Made by a program: the position numbers and the translations under genes. Positions 22,875 through 31,295 of a stretch of DNA of 64,000 nt are shown here, piece after piece. Each line of letters begins with the position of its first letter. The first letter of the stretch is position 1. The DNA is taken from NCBI RefSeq assembly GCF_018219815.1, contig NZ_JADMKU010000010.1, forward strand, positions 62,001 to 126,000, given 5' to 3'. Under the pieces are notes generated by a model. The model was not told where the DNA came from and made no database searches. It was given only the letters and a program-made list of their open reading frames with translations. This DNA comes from Thalassovita aquimarina. GTDB taxonomy: Bacteria > Pseudomonadota > Alphaproteobacteria > Rhodobacterales > Rhodobacteraceae.

Positions 22875-23419
22875 TGTCATCCTTGGCGGAGATCATTGAT
22901 GACCTGCGCCGCAGGCTGAGCGAGTTGGAACGACGTCAGAGGGCGCAATCGCGCACTGGCGTTGTGGCCGAGGTCGATCCTGCGCAGGGGCTTGCAAGGG
23001 TCAGGCTGCAGGATGGCGACAGGCCATTTGTGACCGGCTGGATCCCCTGGGCTGAACCCTCGGCAGGTGCGAACAAAACGCATAACCCGCCGTCGGTCGG
23101 GCAGCAGGTGCAGGTCACGTCGGAAAGTGGCGACCTGCACGACGCCGTCATCCAGGGAAGTCTGAATTCGGATGCAAACGGCCGGCCTTCCGTGGCCGGT
23201 GACGAACAGGTTCTGGCATCTGTTGGCGATGTCAGGATTTCGGTGAGCGGTGGCGGATCGAGCATCGCCCTGTCCGTTGGTGGAGTGGCGCTGACCATCA
23301 CGGCGTCGGGCTTTGCCTTTGCCGGTGGCCAGGTCACGCATAACGGCACCGATATCGGGGACACGCACAAGCACGGCGGGGTTCTGGCCGGCGCCGACAA
23401 TACAGGAACGCCAAACTGA
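22874..23419 (+). CDS. Baseplate assembly protein V (P2 gpV-like spike)
   Basis: The 181-residue product has an N-terminal helix (LAEIIDDLRRRLSELERRQRAQSRTG), an OB-like domain (VVAEVDPAQGLARVRLQDGDRPFVTGWIPW) and a C-terminal beta-helical spike (GDVRISVSGGGSSIALSVGGVALTITASGFAFAGGQVTHNGTDIGDTHKHGG). The final HxH and GDTHKHGG motif is typical of the metal-binding spike tip of P2 gpV. It pierces the outer membrane during injection. It starts the P2-like tail module. Confidence 0.88.
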   Translation: MSSLAEIIDDLRRRLSELERRQRAQSRTGVVAEVDPAQGLARVRLQDGDRPFVTGWIPWAEPSAGANKTHNPPSVGQQVQVTSESGDLHDAVIQGSLNSDANGRPSVAGDEQVLASVGDVRISVSGGGSSIALSVGGVALTITASGFAFAGGQVTHNGTDIGDTHKHGGVLAGADNTGTPN

Positions 23420-23430
23420 CGGAGTTGATC

Positions 23431-23661
23431 ATGACTGAGAAAAAAAGTGCCGCGCCGCAGGACTATGAAGTGACGCAGGGCCGCGAAATCGCCGGGGCCT
23501 ACAGGGAGGCGGGGGAAACCGTTTCCCTGACGCCTGCGCAGGCGAAGTACTACCTGCCGCCGTGTGGGAGCGGATTGAAGCCTGCCGGGGGTGCGCCGTC
23601 CGGGGATGCCAAGCCGGATGCCGAAAAGGCCGCGACCAAGGCCCGTAAATCGGACGCCTGA
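23431..23661 (+). CDS. Small tail-region protein (76 aa)
   Basis: An ATG at 23431 with GGAG upstream gives MTEKKSAAPQDYEVTQGREIAGAYREAGETVSLTPAQAKYYLPP followed by an Ala/Lys-rich tail. The middle segment (Y-x-V...A-G-x-x-V-x-L-T-x-x-Q-A-x-Y-L) is a small beta unit seen in short phage proteins, and is loosely like the N-terminal domain of the FI-like gene at 21338. It is placed between gpV and gpW. The function is unknown. Confidence 0.6.
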   Translation: MTEKKSAAPQDYEVTQGREIAGAYREAGETVSLTPAQAKYYLPPCGSGLKPAGGAPSGDAKPDAEKAATKARKSDA

Positions 23662-23667
23662 TCTGAC

Positions 23668-24057
23668 ATGGATCTGAATCACGATACCGGTGGTGCGGTC
23701 GAAGGGTGGGCGCACGTGGTGCAAAGCATCCAGACCATCCTGGTCACGCGGTTGAATACCCGTGTTTTTCGGCGTGAATTCGGGTCGGAAGTTCCCGCGC
23801 TGGTGGACGCCCCGATGAACGACGCGAACGTGCTGGCGCTTTACGTGGCCGTGGCCGAGGCGCTGGAACGCTGGGAGCCGCGGTTCGAATTGACAGATGT
23901 CCAGGTTGAAGGCTCGGCCAGCGGAGCCATCACCATGACCCTGATCGGCAACCACCTGCCGAATGCCCACATGGGCGATATGACCAAGGTCGATAACGAA
24001 ACACAAACCATCCGCGTTCTGCGCGACCGGGTGGACAACTGGAGCCTTGCCGCATGA
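23668..24057 (+). CDS. Baseplate wedge protein W (gp25 family)
   Basis: The 129-residue protein contains GWAHVVQSIQTILVTRLNTRVFRREFGSEVPALVDAPMNDANVLALYVAVAEALERWEPRFELTDV. The I-x-x-I-L-x-T-x-x-x-x-R-x-F-R-x-x-F-G-S pattern and the R-W-E-P-R segment are the hallmarks of the gp25/gpW lysozyme-like baseplate family. It links the baseplate to the first sheath ring. It overlaps the J gene by ATGA, the same W-J-I order as in P2. Confidence 0.9.
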   Translation: MDLNHDTGGAVEGWAHVVQSIQTILVTRLNTRVFRREFGSEVPALVDAPMNDANVLALYVAVAEALERWEPRFELTDVQVEGSASGAITMTLIGNHLPNAHMGDMTKVDNETQTIRVLRDRVDNWSLAA

Positions 24058-25010
24058 GCCGCTTTGCCGCGCTTGACCTGTCCACGCTGCCGGATCCGAC
24101 CGCGATCGGCGTGCTGGATTTCGACGCCATCCTGGAGGCCCGGCTGGTCGAACTGGAGGCGCAGCTTTCCGAAGTCTTCGACGCGGCGAAGGTGGCGGAG
24201 GTCATGGCGCTGGCCCGCAACATCGCCTCCAGCCCGATGCGCTATCTGAACGAGGCGGCGGCGGCGCGTGAACTCTATCTTGAAAACCGTATCAACGAGG
24301 CGGTGCGATCGGTGTTCCTGTCCACCGCGCGGGGCGATGACCTGGACCAGATCGGTGCTAATCGCGGCGTATTGCGCAAGGTGCTGGACAGCAGCGATCC
24401 TGCCAACCCGGTGCTGGAAAGCGACGAGGCGTTTCGCGCCCGCATCCAGCTGGTGATCGAAGCGTGGTCGCCGCATGGGCCCGAAGGGTCATATGTCTAT
24501 TGGGCGCTTGATGCCGATGACAGGGTTGTGGACGTGGCGGTCTATGGGCCGAACCATGGGTTGGTTCCTGCCATTCCGCCCGCGGAGCCAAAGATGGTCA
24601 TCCTGTCCAGCGAGGGCGACGGGACGGCGGACGCGGCCCTGCTTGATGCTGTGTTCCAGCACTGCACCGTCGACAAGCGCCGCCCGGTTGCGGACAAGCT
24701 GACCGTGGTATCGGCGCAGCCCGTTCCCTACGCGATCGAAGCGGTTTTGCGTGTCACCACGCCGGAAACCGCTTCCGTCGTTCAGGCGACGGCGCAGGCG
24801 GCGGCCGAAGCATTCGTGAACGGCCGGATTCGGATCGGGCGAAAGCTGTACCGGACATCGATCGCCGCTGCGCTGAGCGTGCAGGGCGTGGTGGATGTCG
24901 AGCTGACATCGCCCGCAGCGGACGTTGAGATCGGGCCGTTCGATGCATCCCACTGCACCGGCATCACGTTGACCGTGCAGTCGATTACCGGGGGCTGGCG
25001 CGATGTTTGA
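24054..25010 (+). CDS. Baseplate assembly protein J
   Basis: The 318-residue protein has the J family layout: an N-terminal LEARLVELEAQLSE helix, ELYLENRINEAVRSVFLSTARGDDLDQIGANRGVLRKV, ESDEAFRARIQLVIEAWSPHGPEGSYVYWALDADDRVVDVAVYGPN, then DKRRPVADKLTVVSAQPVPYAIEA and a C-terminal GRIRIGRKLYRTSIAAALSVQGVVDVELTSP. It forms baseplate wedges with W and I. It overlaps both of its neighbours slightly. Confidence 0.92.
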   Translation: MSRFAALDLSTLPDPTAIGVLDFDAILEARLVELEAQLSEVFDAAKVAEVMALARNIASSPMRYLNEAAAARELYLENRINEAVRSVFLSTARGDDLDQIGANRGVLRKVLDSSDPANPVLESDEAFRARIQLVIEAWSPHGPEGSYVYWALDADDRVVDVAVYGPNHGLVPAIPPAEPKMVILSSEGDGTADAALLDAVFQHCTVDKRRPVADKLTVVSAQPVPYAIEAVLRVTTPETASVVQATAQAAAEAFVNGRIRIGRKLYRTSIAAALSVQGVVDVELTSPAADVEIGPFDASHCTGITLTVQSITGGWRDV

Positions 25011-26871
25011 TCTGAAGGGAACGCAGCTGCCGCCGACCGCCACGCCGCTGGCCAGGGCGCTGGATATCCTTGAAGAGAGGCTGTTCAGCCTGCCGGTCCA
25101 GATGATCACCAAAGACCCGGCATCGGTTGATGTCGGGCTGCTGGATCACCTGGCATGGGAACACTCGGTCGATGTCTGGGATCTGGACTGGCCGGAGGAT
25201 GTGAAGCGGAGCGTCATCGCAGCCAGCGCCGAGGTTCACCGCCACAAGGGAACGCCCTACGCCATCCGGGCTGCGCTGGCGGCGTTCGATGTGGATTCCG
25301 AATTGCTGGAATGGTTCGAGCCGGAGGGCGTGGCGGATGGCATGGAGGCCGGGAGCTTCCGCGTCACGGCATATGCCGGCCGATCGCTTTATGGACCCAC
25401 CGAAAACGCCATCGACAACAAGATGGTTTATGCGATGACCGCGGTGGTGCAGCGTGTCGCGCCGGTGTCGCGCAAGCTGATCTTCCGTCTGGGCGAACGG
25501 TTCGGAGTGGGCGGCAATCTGTGTGCCGGCATGCGATCGGCGCAGTTGCATCAGGCGGACCTTGATCCCGAACCGCGCCCGTTCTCGGTCCTGTCCGGGG
25601 TGTTTCCGAACGCTGCCGCCGTGCGGTCGCTGCGCAGCAGCGAGGTGCATTTCGTGCGCCGGAGTTCTGAACGCGATGTCGGGCTTTGGGGGCGCATCGG
25701 ATACGGGCAGTCGACCATGGGGCCATCCGGCCAGGAGCCGGAGGCCGGCGCGATCATCGGTTCGCCCTTTCCCGACAAGTGCTTCCAGCCGAATGTCGCG
25801 AACGCTTACGGCACTGAAAAGACGGTTGGCGACGGGCTGGCGACGATCGATGCGGCCGACCTGACCGGAATCGCCGCGGCCGAGGATATCGGCTGGTGGG
25901 GCGAAAACTTTCCGATGACCCTGACGGGCTGGGCCCTGGAACACATCTGGCGGCACCTGGAGGCCGTGCCAACGCCCGGCCAGATCGGTGCGACCTGTTG
26001 GGAGGGCGGGGCCGGTATCTGGGCGTTTCCGCCGGGATCCAGCAACTTCGCCAATGTCGAGGTGTTCCTGAACCGATGGGATGCCCTGGCTGCGTCGGCA
26101 GGGGAAATGGCCGATGCGCCGATGCTGCACTGGACGCAGGGAGAAGGCGGCGGAGTAACCTATGAGGCCGATCTGCGCGCCCTGTTCGATGCGCTGGACG
26201 AGGCTTGGCACCGGTACAATTTTCCGGCGCCGGCGAAAATCGCGCTGCAGGTGAACCTTGGCGACAATGTCGATCGTGACCGGGAAAGCCGCCCTGCCAT
26301 CGTGAAGCTGGCGAAGGAAGGGCGCTGTGTGCTGGCGGGCCCGATGTATATCGCGCCGCTGGCGGACAACATTCATCCCGGGCAGTTCGGTGATGTTCTG
26401 CTCGCCAGTATTTCGGCGCTGGCGGAATACCGTGTCAGGAAGGGGCTGGATACGGATCCTCTCTGGATCGTCGGTGGCGTGGTGGATGGTGACCGTGTGC
26501 GGATCAAGTATCACCTGCCAACGCATTGCGCGGGGCTGGAAATCAACACCGAGCACACGCCGGCCATTAAGGACGCGGGTTTCGTGTGCGAGGACGGCTT
26601 CGGTCCGCTGGACATAAGTCTCGTTTCGGTGACCGCGGCCGACGAAATCACTCTCGTGTTTTCCCGCGCGGTCAAGCTGCCGCTGCAGGTGAGTTACGCG
26701 GTCCTGACGATGGACGAAACCGCCAGCGGCTGGGCCAACGGGATCGGCAATGTGATCTGCGTTTCAAGCGTGCCGTCGCTGTTCGCGGGAAATACCTATT
26801 CGGGGCGCGTCGTGCCTGACTTCATCCTTCAACCCGCGATCGCGGAAACCGTGACCATAGGAGAAACCTGA
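25003..26871 (+). CDS. Tail protein I fused to a hydrolase-like C-terminal domain
   Basis: Residues 1-190 match P2 gpI: LPPTATPLARALDILEERLFSLPVQM, LAWEHSVDVWDLDWPEDVKRSVIAASAEVHRHKGTPYAIRAAL. gpI is normally about 180-210 residues; this protein has 622. The extra part contains LHWTQGEGGGVTYEADLRALFDAL and later DNIHPGQFGDVLLA. The QGE and D-x-x-H-P motifs resemble SGNH/sialate-O-acetylesterase blocks, although I cannot see the serine block I. It may be a tailspike-like enzyme acting on surface sugars, carried on a baseplate protein. The start overlaps gene J. Confidence 0.7.
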   Translation: MFDLKGTQLPPTATPLARALDILEERLFSLPVQMITKDPASVDVGLLDHLAWEHSVDVWDLDWPEDVKRSVIAASAEVHRHKGTPYAIRAALAAFDVDSELLEWFEPEGVADGMEAGSFRVTAYAGRSLYGPTENAIDNKMVYAMTAVVQRVAPVSRKLIFRLGERFGVGGNLCAGMRSAQLHQADLDPEPRPFSVLSGVFPNAAAVRSLRSSEVHFVRRSSERDVGLWGRIGYGQSTMGPSGQEPEAGAIIGSPFPDKCFQPNVANAYGTEKTVGDGLATIDAADLTGIAAAEDIGWWGENFPMTLTGWALEHIWRHLEAVPTPGQIGATCWEGGAGIWAFPPGSSNFANVEVFLNRWDALAASAGEMADAPMLHWTQGEGGGVTYEADLRALFDALDEAWHRYNFPAPAKIALQVNLGDNVDRDRESRPAIVKLAKEGRCVLAGPMYIAPLADNIHPGQFGDVLLASISALAEYRVRKGLDTDPLWIVGGVVDGDRVRIKYHLPTHCAGLEINTEHTPAIKDAGFVCEDGFGPLDISLVSVTAADEITLVFSRAVKLPLQVSYAVLTMDETASGWANGIGNVICVSSVPSLFAGNTYSGRVVPDFILQPAIAETVTIGET

Positions 26872-27377
26872 TGCCGCAAACACTTCTGACGGATGTGGCC
26901 GAAGCCAAGCTGGCGGCGGCCGCGGGAAGTGCAGCCGCCGTTTCCATCACGCATATCGCCCTCGGGGATGGTGGCGGCAGCAACTATGCGCCGACTTACG
27001 ATCAAACGGGGCTGGTCAACGAGATCGTGCGCAAGCCGATCGAGGCGCACCACATGGTGGATCCGAACGCGTGGCGCGTGAAGGCCGAGTTCGGCCCGGA
27101 AACGCAGGCATTCGGTGTGCGCGAGATCGGGTTCTTCGATGAAGTCGGCGACCTTGTCTGCATCTGGGCGGGGCTGGATGTCGTGGCCCGCCAGACCGGG
27201 TCTGTCGCTTATCTGGTCGACCACGTTTTGAGCTTTTCGCGCGTAGAAGACGGGCTTGTCGTCGTCAATGCGCCGGATGACCTGTTGTTCGCACTGGCTG
27301 TCGGCCATGCGCGCAGCATGTTTCTGATCTTCAAGGAACAAATGCGGCAGGGTCTCGCTATCGAGGCGCTTCAGTAA
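26871..27377 (+). CDS. Tail-collar fibre protein
   Basis: The 168-residue protein begins MPQTLLTDVAEAKLAAAAGSAAAVSITHIALGDGGGSNYAPTYDQTGLVNEI, then AFGVREIGFFDEVGDLVCIWAGLDV. This pattern (T-x-x-G-x-A-x-x-x-A-A...I-x-x-x-A-x-G-D-G, later E-I-G-x-F-D) is the N-terminal domain of P2 gpH-type tail fibres (DUF3751), which binds to gpI. Here it lacks a long shaft and ends after 168 residues, so the fibre shaft and tip may be on the next gene. It overlaps the I gene by 1 nt. Confidence 0.8.
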   Translation: MPQTLLTDVAEAKLAAAAGSAAAVSITHIALGDGGGSNYAPTYDQTGLVNEIVRKPIEAHHMVDPNAWRVKAEFGPETQAFGVREIGFFDEVGDLVCIWAGLDVVARQTGSVAYLVDHVLSFSRVEDGLVVVNAPDDLLFALAVGHARSMFLIFKEQMRQGLAIEALQ

Positions 27378-27388
27378 AGGAGAAAGCA

Positions 27389-28189
27389 ATGCCGACAAGT
27401 GCGGAACAAATCGATGAACTCATCGCTGCGGGGAATGACTGGCAGGCGCAGGCGCTCGCGCTTCTGACCGACCGCGTCGCCCACCAGCAAGCCTACGAGG
27501 CGCTGGCGAACAACCTGGTGGGGGTCGTGAAGTCACAGATGGAATTCACCGCGACGGTGGATCCGGACGAAGTGGCCCCGACGAATGTGGAAGGCGGCAC
27601 GTTCACCGCGATCCATTCCGCGATCAACGCGGCGCCCGCCGCGAGCCTGGTCAAGCTGACGCTTCTGTCGGACAAGGTTTATGACCTTACCACCTGCACG
27701 ATCTCCGGGCGCACCGTCGAGTTCACCAAGAGCGGCGCGGGGGCAAACCCGGTCATTAAGCCTCTGGCCAGTCTCTACCAGGTGACAAGCAACGTCCTGG
27801 CGGGGTTTCAGATCAAGACCGCCGGCGGCGTATATCTGAACGACGTCGACGTGGATTTCACCGCCGCCAAGGTGGATGCGGGGCTGCCGTGGAGCGCGGC
27901 GCTGCGCGGCCTGATCCGGTTCGACCGGGGAATTCGCGTCGATGTGAAGCTGCGCAACAGCTACGTGACGGCGGGGGCCGACGTGTCGGCGATCGCGGAC
28001 TGTGCCTCGGCAAGCATTGTCAGGGCGTCGTTCCTCGATTCCACCTTCGACGGCGCCGTCTATGGCGTTCACAATCTCGGGGTCAGCGGTGGTGTCGCCA
28101 TCGTCGCGAATTCCGGCGTGACCACGCTGAACGGCGGGGCGATCGTCAATAACGCGACCGGCCTTGGCACCAATCTTCTGATGAGCTGA
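27389..28189 (+). CDS. Putative tail fibre or beta-helical adhesin
   Basis: The 266-residue protein has a helical start (SAEQIDELIAAGNDWQAQALALLTDRVAHQQAYEALANNLVG) and then a region of short regular strands (VKLTLLSDKVYDLTTCTISGRTVEFTK, GVYLNDVDVDFTAAKVD, RVDVKLRNSYVTAGADVSAIADCASASIV), consistent with a right-handed beta-helix. It follows the collar fibre gene and probably forms the receptor-binding fibre. No enzyme motif is visible. Fibre genes of this kind are exchanged often, so distant similarity is to be expected. Confidence 0.6.
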   Translation: MPTSAEQIDELIAAGNDWQAQALALLTDRVAHQQAYEALANNLVGVVKSQMEFTATVDPDEVAPTNVEGGTFTAIHSAINAAPAASLVKLTLLSDKVYDLTTCTISGRTVEFTKSGAGANPVIKPLASLYQVTSNVLAGFQIKTAGGVYLNDVDVDFTAAKVDAGLPWSAALRGLIRFDRGIRVDVKLRNSYVTAGADVSAIADCASASIVRASFLDSTFDGAVYGVHNLGVSGGVAIVANSGVTTLNGGAIVNNATGLGTNLLMS

Positions 28190-28200
28190 TGGAGTGGATC

Positions 28201-28704
28201 ATGAACCTGACCATTGAACATGACGGGCGGCGCACCAGCGGCGTTGCCTTTGCCGACGCCGTGGGGCGTCACGGATACCCTCCGGCTGTCGCGGTGGCGG
28301 CGCTGAAGGCCGCGGCAAAGACGCGGATCACGGCCATGGCCGACATGCATCGCGCCGAACTGGAACCGGCATCGGCCGGCAAGCTTGCCGAATATCGCAT
28401 CAAGGAAGAAATTTCCCGCGATCCGGCGGGCGCGAGCGCCGCGGAACTGACGATGGTTGATCGTGAAGCGGTGGCGCGGGGCCTCGATCGCGCCGCATTG
28501 CTGGCGGTGATTTCCGCCAAGGCATCCGCCTATCGTGAGGCCGCGCTGCTGGTCGGTGCGCTTGAGGCGGAAGCGAAGGCGGCGATCGACGCGCTGGCCG
28601 ATGACGCGGCGGACATCGAGGACCAGGTGCAGGCCGTTCTGACCGGCGTGCAAGAGCAGGCGCAGGCGGACATTGCCGCGGCGCAGGCCGCCCTGGCGAA
28701 CTGA
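28201..28704 (+). CDS. Helical tail-fibre region protein (possible assembly chaperone)
   Basis: Starting at ATG 28201 (GGAGTGGATC upstream; an ATG at 28189 overlaps the previous stop), the 167-residue product is almost entirely alpha-helical and Ala/Glu-rich, with VAVAALKAAAKTRITAMADMHRAELEPASAGKLAEYRIKEEISRDPAG and EAEAKAAIDALADDAADIEDQV. Such proteins near fibre genes are often assembly chaperones, but the sequence could also be a structural rod. A terminator follows at 28762. Confidence 0.6.
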   Translation: MNLTIEHDGRRTSGVAFADAVGRHGYPPAVAVAALKAAAKTRITAMADMHRAELEPASAGKLAEYRIKEEISRDPAGASAAELTMVDREAVARGLDRAALLAVISAKASAYREAALLVGALEAEAKAAIDALADDAADIEDQVQAVLTGVQEQAQADIAAAQAALAN

Positions 28705-28761
28705 CGCATATCTGAGTGGCGCGCAAGCGCCTGAACCCACCCCGGCGGATGCCGGGTCATG

Positions 28762-28790
28762 CCCGGCAGATGCGTGCCGGGTTTTCTTTT
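28762..28790 (+). terminator. Intrinsic terminator between fibre and sheath genes
   Basis: CCCGGC (28762-28767) pairs with GCCGGG (28776-28781), followed by TTTTCTTTT. It ends the fibre cluster before the sheath gene start at 28807, whose AAAGGAG site follows within 10 bp. Sheath transcription must pass it or start separately. Confidence 0.7.
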
Positions 28791-28806
28791 GGCAAAGGAG
28801 AAAACA

Positions 28807-29985
28807 ATGCCTTTTGCAAGTTTCCATCACGGCACGCGACTGGCGGAATCCACTGAAACCCCCGTTCTGGTGCAGGTGGCGCAAACCGCCGTCGTCGGCC
28901 TTCTGGGCACCGCGCCGGACGCGGACGCGGCCAAGTTCCCGCTGAACACACCGGTGCTGCTGAAGGGCACGCCTGTCGAGGCGGCCGACCTGGGCGCGAC
29001 CGGCACCCTGAAGGACGCGGTGGATGACGTGTTTGACCAGATCGGCGCCTATACAATCGTCATTCGCGTCGACGAGGGCGCGGACACCGCCGCCACCATG
29101 ACCAACCTGGTGGGCGATGCGACCCAGCTGACCGGGGTGCACGCGCTGAAGAAGGCCGAGGCGCAGCTTGGTATCAAGCCGCGGCTGATCGCCATTCCCG
29201 GTTTCACCAGCGGCGACGGCGTGACCGCGAACCCGGTGGTTTCCGAACTGGTGGGCGTTCTGGACGAACTGAAGGCCGTGGCCTTTGTCGACGGGCCCGA
29301 CACCACCGATGCGGATGCCATCGCCTACCGCGCCCTGATCGGGTCGCAGCGGGTCTATGTCGTGGATCCGAAGGTGCAGGTCTGGGATACCGTCGGAAGC
29401 GCTTACGTGGCCCGCCCGGCATCGGCCCGTTTCGCCGGGGTGCAGGCCCGCGTCGATACCAATCTCGGTTTCTGGCATTCGCTGTCGAACAAGCCGATCA
29501 ACGGCATCGGCGGCGCGTCCCGCACCATCACTTACGGATCGCAGGCGGATTACCTGAACGAAAACCACGTCGGCACCATCCTCAACATGGGGTCCGGGTT
29601 CATCACCTGGGGCAATCGCGCCGCGACCACGGATGACCTGTGGGCGTTCCTGTCGGTTCGTCGCACGGCGGACTTCATCAACGAAGCCATGGAAAAGGCG
29701 TATCTGGAATTCGTGGACAAGCCGTTTTCCGTGGCGAACCTGAAGTTCATGCTGGAAAGCGGCAACGCCGCGCTGCGGACCTTCAAGGCGTCCGGTGCGA
29801 TCCTGGGTGGCCGTGTCTGGATCGATGAGACCCTGAACGATCCGACGCAGATGGCGGCGGGGAAAATCACCCTGTCGATGGACTTCGAGCCGCCCGCGCC
29901 GATGGAAGACATCCGGTTCATCGCGCACCGCAACATCCAGTATTACCTGGAGCTGACCAAGGAAGCGCTGAAGGCCGCGGCGTAA
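28807..29985 (+). CDS. Contractile tail sheath protein (P2 FI-like)
   Basis: The 392-residue protein starts MPFASFHHGTRLAESTETPVLVQVAQTAVVGLLGTAPDADAAKFPLN. The N-terminal G-x-x-x-x-E...P-V-x-x-V-x-T-x-V-V-G-L-x-G-T-A-P signature, the central LIAIPGFTSGDGVTANPVVSELVGVLDELKAVAFVDGP and the C-terminal RDTADFINEAMEKAYLEFVDKPF-like region are typical of P2 gpFI sheath proteins. This gene shows that the phage is a myovirus. It is followed after about 70 bp by the tube gene, as in P2. Confidence 0.93.
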   Translation: MPFASFHHGTRLAESTETPVLVQVAQTAVVGLLGTAPDADAAKFPLNTPVLLKGTPVEAADLGATGTLKDAVDDVFDQIGAYTIVIRVDEGADTAATMTNLVGDATQLTGVHALKKAEAQLGIKPRLIAIPGFTSGDGVTANPVVSELVGVLDELKAVAFVDGPDTTDADAIAYRALIGSQRVYVVDPKVQVWDTVGSAYVARPASARFAGVQARVDTNLGFWHSLSNKPINGIGGASRTITYGSQADYLNENHVGTILNMGSGFITWGNRAATTDDLWAFLSVRRTADFINEAMEKAYLEFVDKPFSVANLKFMLESGNAALRTFKASGAILGGRVWIDETLNDPTQMAAGKITLSMDFEPPAPMEDIRFIAHRNIQYYLELTKEALKAAA

Positions 29986-30058
29986 GCTGTCGGGCCTGAC
30001 CTGCAACCCATCGGGGCCGCAATGCCTGCGGCCCCCTTATCTTTTCGGGAGATGAAAC

Positions 30059-30568
30059 ATGAAATCCACCCCTGCATACCTCGTGAAGGACTGCGCCCTT
30101 TGGTTCAACGAAGACGTGAAGGTCGGCCAGGCGTCCGGCATGACCATTCCGCCGTTCAAGGCCAAGACGGAAAAGTTCCGCAATTCCGGCATGGCGACCG
30201 ATCGCGAGGCGCGTTACGGCTACGAACGCGAAAACGCGAAGTTCAAGGAACTGGCCTGCGATCCGCAGGTGATTTCCGCCATCAACACCATGCCGGGCAC
30301 CGCCGACACGCTGATGATCACCGGGGCGCTGGTCGATGAAGACGGCGTGGTGACCAATGCGACCGCCTACCTGCGCGGTTTCCTGAAGGGGATCGACTTC
30401 GCCGAGTGGAAACCGGGCGAGAAGATCGAGCCCATCGACTGCGAATTCGCGTGGGAATACCTGAAAATGGAAATCGGCGGCGCGCCGATGATCGAAGCGG
30501 ATGACTTCGATATCAGCATCGCCGGCGTCAGCCAGTATGGCGACATCCGCGCCGCGTTGCTGCTGTAA
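30059..30568 (+). CDS. Major tail tube protein (P2 FII-like)
   Basis: The 169-residue protein (MKSTPAYLVKDCALWFNEDVKVGQASGMTIPPFKAKTEKFRNSGMATDREARYGYE) matches the FII tube family in length and in its central EIGGAPMIEADDFD-type segment. It forms the inner tube around which the sheath contracts. The gene lies directly downstream of the sheath, with a strong GGGAGATGAAAC ribosome site. The P2 order FI-FII-E-E' continues after it. Confidence 0.92.
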   Translation: MKSTPAYLVKDCALWFNEDVKVGQASGMTIPPFKAKTEKFRNSGMATDREARYGYERENAKFKELACDPQVISAINTMPGTADTLMITGALVDEDGVVTNATAYLRGFLKGIDFAEWKPGEKIEPIDCEFAWEYLKMEIGGAPMIEADDFDISIAGVSQYGDIRAALLL

Positions 30569-30578
30569 GGAGGGCATC

Positions 30579-30878
30579 ATGGACTATCCGATTGAAGTGC
30601 AGCTGAAGCGGCCGGTCACTGTTGATGGCCAGACCCATGACAAGCTGGTTTTCGACGAGCCGGACCTCGGAACGAGTATCGCGGTCGAAGAGGGCAAGAC
30701 GCCCGGCGAACAGACCGTCATCCTGCTGGCGGGAATGGCCGGCGTTGACCTGGACGTGATGAAGAAGGTGAAGGAAAGCGATTTCCGTGAAATCGGCAAG
30801 CGCGTTCTGGAACCCTATCAGGCCCATGTCGCTGCGCAGGCGGGTACCGAGGCGGGAAACGGGGAGCCGGCAAAGTAG
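30579..30878 (+). CDS. Tail assembly chaperone gpE
   Basis: The 99-residue product (MDYPIEVQLKRPVTVDGQTHDKLVFDEPDLG, then KTPGEQTVILLAGMAGVDLDVMKKVKESDFREIGKRVLEPYQ) is the gpE chaperone of P2-like tails. AAGGAGG precedes the ATG. Near its end, G_GGA_AAC (30854-30860) is in the correct phase for -1 slippage, giving the longer E' product. The chaperones bind the tape measure protein before tube assembly. In the zero frame, the stop is the TAG at 30876. Confidence 0.85.
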   Translation: MDYPIEVQLKRPVTVDGQTHDKLVFDEPDLGTSIAVEEGKTPGEQTVILLAGMAGVDLDVMKKVKESDFREIGKRVLEPYQAHVAAQAGTEAGNGEPAK

Positions 30879-31027
30879 CGAAGGATTTGCGCTTTGCCGC
30901 GGGATTCGTCGCCAAGGTCTTTGCCACGCCTCTGCCGCAGGTTCTCGCAATGAAGATCAGCGACTTCGATCGCTGGTACGAAACGGCCCGCGACGTGTGG
31001 GAGGCCACCCGGCCGAAATTCGAATGA
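30579..31027 (+). CDS. Tail assembly chaperone E-E' fusion by -1 ribosomal frameshift
   Basis: The heptamer GGGAAAC at 30854-30860 is read as G_GGA_AAC in the E frame, the canonical slippery form. After a -1 shift, translation continues with RGAGKVAKDLRFAAGFVAKVF and ends DVWEATRPKFE at a TGA at 31025-31027, for about 149 residues in all. The extension has no start codon or ribosome site of its own and its sequence resembles P2 E' extensions. P2 and lambda (G/GT) use the same device to set the ratio of two chaperones. The frame and heptamer are seen directly; the slippage itself is inferred. Confidence 0.8.
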
Positions 31028-31029
31028 TG

Positions 31030-31248
31030 TCAGTCGTCGGATAGCGGTTTCTGGAAGGCATTCGCCTCGTCGCGGTGCAGGCGCCGGGTCGGCCCGCTTT
31101 GGTGCGTCATGGCACGATAGGCCAGCACCAGCAGCGCGGCGAAGGCCAGAGCTCCCCAGATGCCGCCGGCGAACATGCCGACAAGGATTGTCGCCGCGAC
31201 AGCGGCGGCGATCATCACAACAGCAAATATCATCGCGAAGATTTCCAT
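31030..31248 (-). CDS. Opposite-strand small membrane protein in tail operon (72 aa)
   Basis: This ORF runs against the late operon between E' and the tape measure gene. It reads MEIFAMIFAVVMIAAAVAATILVGMFAGGIWGALAFAALLVLAYRAM, with two close transmembrane helices, and a basic tail (THQSGPTRRLHRDEANAF). GGAGG precedes the ATG, and upstream lies TTGAAA-N17-TATGTT, a good promoter match, though it is very near the start. A separately transcribed membrane gene within late phage genes is typical of a moron, for example for superinfection exclusion. The function is unknown. Confidence 0.6.
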   Translation of the reverse strand: MEIFAMIFAVVMIAAAVAATILVGMFAGGIWGALAFAALLVLAYRAMTHQSGPTRRLHRDEANAFQKPLSDD

Positions 31249-31295
31249 GCCTCCAACATAGGCATTTCAACCCTGAATTTCAATGAGAGTGGGCC

